In this document: one piece after another, positions 58,839-64,000 of the stretch | How positions within the stretch are numbered: the stretch's first letter is position 1 | Layout: each line of letters begins with the position of its first letter | From: CAYYBE01 sp964470345 | GTDB taxonomy: Bacteria > Babelota > Babeliae > Babelales > Babelaceae | Length of the DNA stretch: 64,000 nt | Assembly (NCBI GenBank): GCA_964470345.1 | Contig: CAYYBE010000004.1 | Location: forward strand, 1-64,000 | Direction: 5' to 3' | Position numbers and translations under genes: made by a program | The notes under the pieces: model-generated | What the model was told of the DNA's origin: nothing | The model's input: only the letters and a program-made list of their open reading frames with translations | The model's database searches: none

Positions 58839-60146
58839 GTGATTTTGGTCAAGAACTTTAAGAATATTTTTCGTATTCCTGAATTGACGCAAAAATTATT
58901 GTTTACACTGGGAGTACTTGTTGTTTTTCGATTAGGTTCATTTATTCCAGTTGCCGGGGTTAATATTGCTCGGTTATCTGAAATTATGAGTCAAAGCGAA
59001 GGTTTCGCAGGATTATTGAAGTATTTGGATATTTTGTCTGCAGGTGCATTGACGCAATGTACGCTCTTTGCACTGGGTATTGGTCCTTACATCACCGCTT
59101 CCATTATTATGCAAGTGTTGAGTATGGGCGGTATGCAGTATTTAGAGCAGCTTTCCAAGGATGAATATGGTCGTAAGCAAATTAACCAATACACGCGCTA
59201 TTTGACCATCGGTGTTTCGGTCATGTGGAGCGGTGCGTTGCTTGCGTTCCTTGAGTCGAATAACTTGGTCTTAACGCCAGGTCTCGGTTTCCGCCTCTTC
59301 TTTATTTTGAGCGTGGTTACCGGTTCTTTGGTTGTTATGTGGCTTGGGGAACAGATCTCATTGCGTGGACTTGGCAATGGAAGTTCAGTTCTTATTTTCG
59401 CCTCTATTGTTGCTAAGCTTCCAACGGATGTGATTAGAACGATCGCTGGAGTTCAGTCAGGAACGTTATCAGCTTTTGTGGCTTGGTTTGCCCTTCTATT
59501 CTTTGTAGCTGTAGCTGCTGCTATTATCTATTTAGAAAAGGGTGAGCGTAAGATTCCCGTACAGTATGCTCGTCGGGTTATCGGGAACCGGGTTTATGGG
59601 GGACAAAATACCTATATTCCGTTCAAGATTAACTCGGTTGGGGTTATGCCTGCGATCTTTGCTGGTACTGCACTTCAAATTCCTGTATTTATAGCAGGGG
59701 CTCTTGCATCCAAATGGACGGTATTCCAATGGCTGAAAGATGCGCTTACGATTAATGGTGCACTCTATAACGTTTTGACCTTTGGGTTAATTGTCTTTTT
59801 CTCCTATGCCTATACGGCTATGGTTTTCAAGCCAACTGACTTAGCAGATAATATGAAGAAAAGTGGCGGTTTTATTCCTGGCATTAGACCGGGAAGACTG
59901 ACGGCTGAGTATTTTGACTATCTGTTGTTACGGGTCGGATTGGTAGGAGCAATTTACCTGGGTGTTTTGGTGATTTTACCTAACATTTTCCAAAAAGTTG
60001 CTACGTTGCCGTTTTGGCTTGGTGGGACATCTCTGTTGATTATGGTAGGGGTTGCTCTTGAGTTTTCATCACAGATTGAGTCGTACCTCATTGAAAATAA
60101 ATACGGAAGCTTTTTAACCTCCGGTCGGCTTAAAAATAGGGTCTAG
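58839..60146 (+). CDS. secY: Protein translocase subunit SecY
   Basis: Channel of the Sec translocon, 435 residues with ten membrane helices. RIPELTQKLLFTLGVLVVFR, GIGPYITASIIMQVL, the cytoplasmic loop GERKIPVQYARRVIGNRVYG and GFIPGIRPGR are typical. Starts with GTG after AAAGGAG. Serves the many signal-peptide proteins in this window. Confidence 0.98.
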   Translation: MILVKNFKNIFRIPELTQKLLFTLGVLVVFRLGSFIPVAGVNIARLSEIMSQSEGFAGLLKYLDILSAGALTQCTLFALGIGPYITASIIMQVLSMGGMQYLEQLSKDEYGRKQINQYTRYLTIGVSVMWSGALLAFLESNNLVLTPGLGFRLFFILSVVTGSLVVMWLGEQISLRGLGNGSSVLIFASIVAKLPTDVIRTIAGVQSGTLSAFVAWFALLFFVAVAAAIIYLEKGERKIPVQYARRVIGNRVYGGQNTYIPFKINSVGVMPAIFAGTALQIPVFIAGALASKWTVFQWLKDALTINGALYNVLTFGLIVFFSYAYTAMVFKPTDLADNMKKSGGFIPGIRPGRLTAEYFDYLLLRVGLVGAIYLGVLVILPNIFQKVATLPFWLGGTSLLIMVGVALEFSSQIESYLIENKYGSFLTSGRLKNRV

Positions 60147-60152
60147 ATAGTC

Positions 60153-60842
60153 ATGGCACGCAAGATATACATCTTTATAGGTCCTCCAGGGGCAGGCAAG
60201 GGTACGTTGGCACGGCTGTGCACCCAACGACTTGGGTGGGAGCAGTGTTCAACCGGTGATCTGTGTCGAAAAATGATTGCAGAAGGGACCGAAATCGGGA
60301 AACAGATAGACGCGCTTATAAAATCTGGTAAGCTTATTTCGGATAGTCTTATTCTTGAAATGGTTGATCATTGGCTAACAGGGCGCGTAAATACCCAACA
60401 TGTTGGGGGTTGCTCATCTATTATTTTAGATGGAGTTCCGCGAACCTTGGAGCAGGCTCAACGGCTTGATGAGATCTTGACTAAGCCCCTTTTTGCTGAC
60501 GTAGAACTTTCGATTATTGAGCTTAAGCTTGATGATGCATCGGTTATTCAGCGGCTGACCACACGTTTGATTTGTGCAAACAAAGAGTGCTGTGCGGTTT
60601 TCTCGCTGGCTGATGGACAAAATCTTGCAGCCTGTAAAGAATGTGAAGCGCCATTAGTTAAAAGAACTGATGATGTTGAGCAAGTTATTCGGGAACGCTT
60701 GGCCTGTTATTATACAATGGCATGTCCTTTGGTAGAGTACTACCGAGGAACGAAGCGGTCCGTTAAGGAGCTTGACGTTGCAAAGCCGGTGCATGAAGTC
60801 TATGAAAATTTTGTGACGCTTGCTGGTGTGAAGGCATCATGA
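60153..60842 (+). CDS. adk: Adenylate kinase
   Basis: ATP + AMP to 2 ADP, 229 residues. P-loop GPPGAGKG is at 10-17, STGDLCR and LDGVPRT follow, and the LID has a zinc-type set Cys141, Cys146 or 147, Cys161 and Cys164. The C-terminal end overlaps map (ATGA). Follows secY in the common order secY-adk-map-infA. Confidence 0.95.
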   Translation: MARKIYIFIGPPGAGKGTLARLCTQRLGWEQCSTGDLCRKMIAEGTEIGKQIDALIKSGKLISDSLILEMVDHWLTGRVNTQHVGGCSSIILDGVPRTLEQAQRLDEILTKPLFADVELSIIELKLDDASVIQRLTTRLICANKECCAVFSLADGQNLAACKECEAPLVKRTDDVEQVIRERLACYYTMACPLVEYYRGTKRSVKELDVAKPVHEVYENFVTLAGVKAS

Positions 60843-61594
60843 TTGAATTAAAAAATGAACAAGCCTTTGCGACTATGCGCAAGGCGGGAATATATCTCGC
60901 TGAATTATTTGAAATACTTGAAGCATCGCTTTCTGAAGGGATGAGTACACTTGATATTGAATTAATGATCCAAAAGGGTCTTGCTGAGCGGAAGATGATC
61001 TCGAGCTCGATGGGATATGCTGGATATCGATATGCAAGTTGTATTTCTCTCAATGATGAAGTGGTGCATGGGATTCCACGTGCTGATCGACGGATACGTC
61101 CTGGCGATTTGGTAAAAGTTGACGTGTGTGCTTCATGGCAAGGGTATTGCGCTGATATGACGCGGTGCTACCAAGTACCGCCAGTCTCTCAGGCTGCCGA
61201 TGCGCTTGTTCAAGCTGCACAGCGGGCTTTAGATGCAGGAATTGCTTGCGCAGTTCCCGGGAAGCATCTTACCGATATTTCTTTCGCTATCCAGCAGGAG
61301 GTCGAACGAGCTGGTTTTCAGGTTGTTCGTGACTTTGCAGGGCATGGCATTGGAAGGAAAATGCACGAGGACCCTGAGATTTTGAATTACGGGCACCCGG
61401 GGCGTGGTCCGGTTATTCGTGAAGGCATGGCCTTTGCGCTTGAACCGATGATTACCCAAGGGAACTATCAGGTTCGTGTTGACCGCGATGGTTGGACAGC
61501 CCGTACGGTTGATGGCAGTTTGGCGGCGCATGTGGAGGATACTATCCTGGTCACGGCACGGGGACCAGAAGTTACCACCAGAATGAAAAAGTAG
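60839..61594 (+). CDS. map: Methionine aminopeptidase, type I
   Basis: Removes the initiator Met, 251 residues. VPHGIP-type VVHGIPRADRRIRPGDLVKV, metal ligands in VDVCASWQGYCADMTRCY, GHGIGRKMHEDP and FALEPMIT. Coupled to adk by the ATGA overlap. Confidence 0.97.
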   Translation: MIELKNEQAFATMRKAGIYLAELFEILEASLSEGMSTLDIELMIQKGLAERKMISSSMGYAGYRYASCISLNDEVVHGIPRADRRIRPGDLVKVDVCASWQGYCADMTRCYQVPPVSQAADALVQAAQRALDAGIACAVPGKHLTDISFAIQQEVERAGFQVVRDFAGHGIGRKMHEDPEILNYGHPGRGPVIREGMAFALEPMITQGNYQVRVDRDGWTARTVDGSLAAHVEDTILVTARGPEVTTRMKK

Positions 61595-61603
61595 TGTAGA
61601 ATT

Positions 61604-61831
61604 ATGGCAAAACAGAAAGATAATGTTATTCGGGTAGAAGGTGTAGTTAAAGAAGCATTGCCGAATGCAATGTTTTATGTAGAGATCGAAGGTGGGCATA
61701 CGATTTTGGCTCACGTCTCTGGCAAGATGCGTATGAACTACATTCGTATTTTACCGGGGGATAGGGTAACGGTTGAACTCTCCCCGTATGATTTGACCCG
61801 CGGACGTTTGATTGTTCGCCACAAATCATAA
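61604..61831 (+). CDS. infA: Translation initiation factor IF-1
   Basis: A 75-residue S1-fold protein: VIRVEGVVKEALPNAMFYVE, ILAHVSGKMRMNYIRILPGD and VTVELSPYDLTRGRL are typical. Binds the 30S A site. Confidence 0.97.
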   Translation: MAKQKDNVIRVEGVVKEALPNAMFYVEIEGGHTILAHVSGKMRMNYIRILPGDRVTVELSPYDLTRGRLIVRHKS

Positions 61832-61861
61832 ACAGCATCGTATGGTTGTGTAAGGAATATT

Positions 61862-61978
61862 ATGAAGGTAAGAACATCAGTTAAGAAGATTTGTAGCGAT
61901 TGTCGCACGATTAAACGTGGTGGTATTGTGAGGATTATCTGTAAAAAGAATCCTCGCCATAAACAACGTCAAGGATAA
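61862..61978 (+). CDS. rpmJ: 50S ribosomal protein L36
   Basis: A 38-residue L36 with zinc ligands Cys11, Cys14, Cys27 and His33 (KVRTSVKKICSDCRTIKRGG, CKKNPRHKQRQG), ATG at 61862, TAA at 61976-61978. Placed as usual between infA and rpsM. Confidence 0.95.
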   Translation: MKVRTSVKKICSDCRTIKRGGIVRIICKKNPRHKQRQG

Positions 61979-62010
61979 GTTCGAGCAACGTGCAATAAGG
62001 GATAGGTTGT

Positions 62011-62400
62011 ATGGTAAGAATCTCAGGTGTTAATTTACCCATGAACAAGCGAGTCGAGTTTGGCTTGACCTATGTTTTTGGGATTGGTTTGAAACTCTCT
62101 CGTGATATTTTGAAGAAAGTGCGTGTTAATCTCGATACGCGCGTCAGAAATTTATCCGAAGAAGAAGTTGCAGCGATTGAAAAAGAGATCACGAACAACT
62201 ATATGGTTGAAGGTGATTTGCGAAAAGATATTTATCAAAATATCCGCCGTCTCCAAGAAATTGGATCGTATCGTGGTTTGCGACACAAGAAATCATTGCC
62301 CGTTCGTGGTCAGCGTACTAAGACAAATGCTCGTACGCGTAAAGGTCCTCGTAAGGCAACAAACGTAGTCGCGATGAAGCGTAAGGTAACGAAAAAATAG
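62011..62400 (+). CDS. rpsM: 30S ribosomal protein S13
   Basis: A 129-residue S13: VRISGVNLPMNKRVEFGLTY, GIG, SYRGLRHKKSLPVRGQRTKT and NARTRKGPRK. First of the alpha operon. Confidence 0.97.
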   Translation: MVRISGVNLPMNKRVEFGLTYVFGIGLKLSRDILKKVRVNLDTRVRNLSEEEVAAIEKEITNNYMVEGDLRKDIYQNIRRLQEIGSYRGLRHKKSLPVRGQRTKTNARTRKGPRKATNVVAMKRKVTKK

Positions 62401-62420
62401 TAGGTAAAGGATAAAAAAGC

Positions 62421-62804
62421 ATGGCATACAAGAAGAAAGCAAAGCGAGCTCGCCGTCAGGTGCCTGTTGCTCTTGTACACGTTTCATCATCGTTCAATAA
62501 TACGATGGTAGCGGTAACAACGCCTGAAGGAGATGTGCTTTTACGTCAAAGCGCAGGGAAACTTGGCTTTAAGGGTACGCGTAAAGGTACGCCGTTTGCA
62601 GCCTCTCAGGTTGGGACTACCTTGGCAAAAGATATGGCAATATTGGGAATTAAAACCATCGAAGTCAATTTGCAAGGACCTGGCTCTGGGCGTGACTCTG
62701 TCGTACGTTCGTTACAGGCTTCTGGATTTGTAGTTTCGGTGTTGCGTGACGTAACTCCACTGCCTCATAATGGCTGTCGTGCACCGAAAAAACGTCGTGT
62801 ATAA
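62421..62804 (+). CDS. rpsK: 30S ribosomal protein S11
   Basis: A 127-residue S11: VPVALVHVSSSFNNTMVAVT, SAGKLGFKGTRKGTPFAASQ and VTPLPHNGCRAPKKRRV, complete and typical. Confidence 0.97.
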   Translation: MAYKKKAKRARRQVPVALVHVSSSFNNTMVAVTTPEGDVLLRQSAGKLGFKGTRKGTPFAASQVGTTLAKDMAILGIKTIEVNLQGPGSGRDSVVRSLQASGFVVSVLRDVTPLPHNGCRAPKKRRV

Positions 62805-62805
62805 A

Positions 62806-62846
62806 GTCACGGACTTACGGTCACGGACCTGCGGTCGTTGACCTGG
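62806..62846 (+). repeat. Imperfect 14-base tandem repeat in the rpsK-rpsD spacer
   Basis: GTCACGGACTTACG (62806-62819), GTCACGGACCTGCG (62820-62833) and GTCGTTGACCTGG (62834-62846) follow each other directly after the rpsK stop. Not seen elsewhere in the window. Confidence 0.65.
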
Positions 62847-62875
62847 AATACTTTTTTTGAATAATATGGAGCATG

Positions 62876-63445
62876 ATGAACACTAAAACTTCGCGTCAAG
62901 AAACAACAACTTCTCGCATGCAGAATAAACCTGCGCAAAAAAAGAATATGCGCAAAAAAACGGAATATGGCCGTCAGCTTGATGAAAAACAAAAAGTTAA
63001 GGAAATGTACGGTTTGCGTGAAAAGCAATTCGCTCGTTTTTATGATGCAGCAGCTCACAGTCAACAAGCAACGGGTGATATGTTGCTGAGTTTACTCGAA
63101 CGACGTTTAGATAACGTTATCTATCGTTTGAAGTTTGCTACCACACGTACCCAGGCCCGCCAGATGGTTGTGCATGGACATGTTTTGGTTAATGGCAAAA
63201 AAGTTCACTCACCATCATTTTTAACTGGGGTGAATGACCAAGTTGCTCTTGCACCAAAAGTTGAGAAGATGCCGGTCTTTTTAGAAACAGTTGTTGAAAA
63301 ACGATTAAAGACAGCAGCCAAAGTGCCTGATTGGTTAGAGCTTGATAAGCAAGGACATGCTGGTCGTGTTTTGCGTCACCCAGTTCGTACCGATATACAG
63401 GCGCCAATTGAGGAATACCTCATTGTTGAGTTGTACTCGAAATAA
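62876..63445 (+). CDS. rpsD: 30S ribosomal protein S4 with short N-terminus
   Basis: A 189-residue S4: KKTEYGRQLDEKQKVKEMYG, LREKQFARFY, the S4 RNA-binding domain LERRLDNVIYRLKFATTRTQ and HGHVLVNGKKVHSPSFL are typical. Usual S4 is about 200-210 residues; here the N-terminal part before KKTEYG is short, Lys/Thr/Gln-rich and lacks the common GPxCxLCRREG-like segment and its zinc Cys. GGAG (62868-62871) suits ATG 62876 better than 62873. Confidence 0.95.
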   Translation: MNTKTSRQETTTSRMQNKPAQKKNMRKKTEYGRQLDEKQKVKEMYGLREKQFARFYDAAAHSQQATGDMLLSLLERRLDNVIYRLKFATTRTQARQMVVHGHVLVNGKKVHSPSFLTGVNDQVALAPKVEKMPVFLETVVEKRLKTAAKVPDWLELDKQGHAGRVLRHPVRTDIQAPIEEYLIVELYSK

Positions 63446-63496
63446 TCGCGATATAATGATAATCGCGACATAATCGTTGGTAACACAGGAGATATT

Positions 63497-64000
63497 ATGC
63501 AAAAGGATGCTACGCATAACAAAGAGTATCAACCACTTACCGTTCCTCGTCTTGCGTGGAATAGTCAGACGTTGACAAAAACCTTCGGCGAATTGGTTGC
63601 AGAACCGCTTGATCCAGGGTTTGGATTTACATTGGGTAATGCACTTCGCCGCGTAATGTACGGCGCAATCGAAGGTTCAGCCGTAACCGCCGTTGTTATT
63701 AAAGGTGTTAATAACGAATTTTCGACGGTACCAGGTGTTGTTGAAGATACAATGCAACTTTGTTTAAACATTAAGCAAATTATTGTTGGTAATTCAACAG
63801 GACTTGCGGGCAAGATGCGCTTAGTCGTTAAAGGCGAGCAAGTGGCCACGGTGGCTGATATTAAATGCGATGAACATCTTGAATTGCTCAACAAAGAGCA
63901 TATCCTTGCGCATGTAGCTTCTGATGGAATTCTTGATATTGAATTTTTTGTTGAACCAGGCCGCGGTTATCAAGCTGCGCAATGGCCAATTGGTGAAGGC
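63497..64000 (+). CDS. rpoA: RNA polymerase alpha subunit, N-terminal part
   Basis: The first 168 codons of RpoA, cut by the window end. TLTKTFGELVAEPLDPGFGF, TLGNALRRVMYGAIEGSAVT and EFSTVPGVVEDTMQLCLNIK are the dimerisation part of the alpha N-terminal domain. AGGAG precedes ATG 63497. Follows rpsD as in the alpha operon. Confidence 0.97.
   Translation, partial: MQKDATHNKEYQPLTVPRLAWNSQTLTKTFGELVAEPLDPGFGFTLGNALRRVMYGAIEGSAVTAVVIKGVNNEFSTVPGVVEDTMQLCLNIKQIIVGNSTGLAGKMRLVVKGEQVATVADIKCDEHLELLNKEHILAHVASDGILDIEFFVEPGRGYQAAQWPIGEG

Noticed and set aside
62838..62866. Internal promoter before rpsD (TTGACC then AATAAT)
   Set aside because: The -10-like sequence ends only about ten bases before the start codon and overlaps the ribosome site region.
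1..64000. CRISPR arrays, insertion sequences, rRNA and tRNA genes
   Set aside because: No regularly spaced repeats, transposase-like proteins, rRNA-like stretches or cloverleaf-like stretches were recognised by eye.

Overview
The window reads as a compact chromosome segment of a host-associated bacterium, most likely a member of Babeliae/Dependentiae (formerly TM6). This is an inference. It rests on many Sec-exported WD40 and SEL1 repeat proteins carrying an F-box-like LPxELIxIIxxY motif, a pattern I associate with protist-infecting Dependentiae, together with an ordinary bacterial ribosomal and cell-wall gene set. No rRNA, tRNA, insertion sequence or CRISPR array was recognised. No gene-free stretch exceeds 300 bases; most genes touch, overlap or are separated by tens of bases.

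Layout. 1-3.7 kb: end of a coiled-coil protein, then a minus-strand operon cdaA-like / cdaR (YbbR) / glmM / DUF502, in which the CdaA-like protein lacks the diadenylate cyclase motifs. 3.7-14.6 kb: an accessory region with five exported WD40 proteins, three tiny membrane proteins of one family, trpS, and a tandem array of four paralogous small secreted proteins. 14.6-26.9 kb: mostly housekeeping genes (ArgR-like regulator with a lipoprotein, PcrA/UvrD helicase, hflX, ffh-rpsP-khpA-trmD-rplS, murC). TrmD is fused to a second SPOUT methyltransferase domain and rimM is absent from its usual place. 27-33 kb: second accessory region with a membrane-anchored AAA-type ATPase, a SEL1+WD40 chimera, a SEL1 protein, a fourth tiny membrane protein and another WD40 protein. 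33-40.4 kb: glycine-zipper protein, MerR regulator, yidC, recR, pepP, NhaC-type antiporter, rplM. 40.4-43.9 kb: three paralogous exported proteins with a shared C-terminal membrane domain. 44-64 kb: rseP, then the str-S10-spc-alpha supercluster from rpsL to the first part of rpoA, colinear with the usual bacterial order but lacking rpmD.

How it works together. The housekeeping part supplies translation, protein targeting (Ffh, SecY, YidC), peptidoglycan precursors (GlmM, MurC) and membrane proteolysis (RseP). The accessory part is dominated by proteins with signal peptides and eukaryotic-type repeat domains, plausible surface or host-directed factors, often in paralogous clusters. Promoters read by eye show a recurring form, TTGNNN, 16-18 bases, then TANNCT, in front of both housekeeping and accessory genes. 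Several long spacers inside the spc operon carry perfect or near-perfect inverted repeats that may be regulatory RNA structures.
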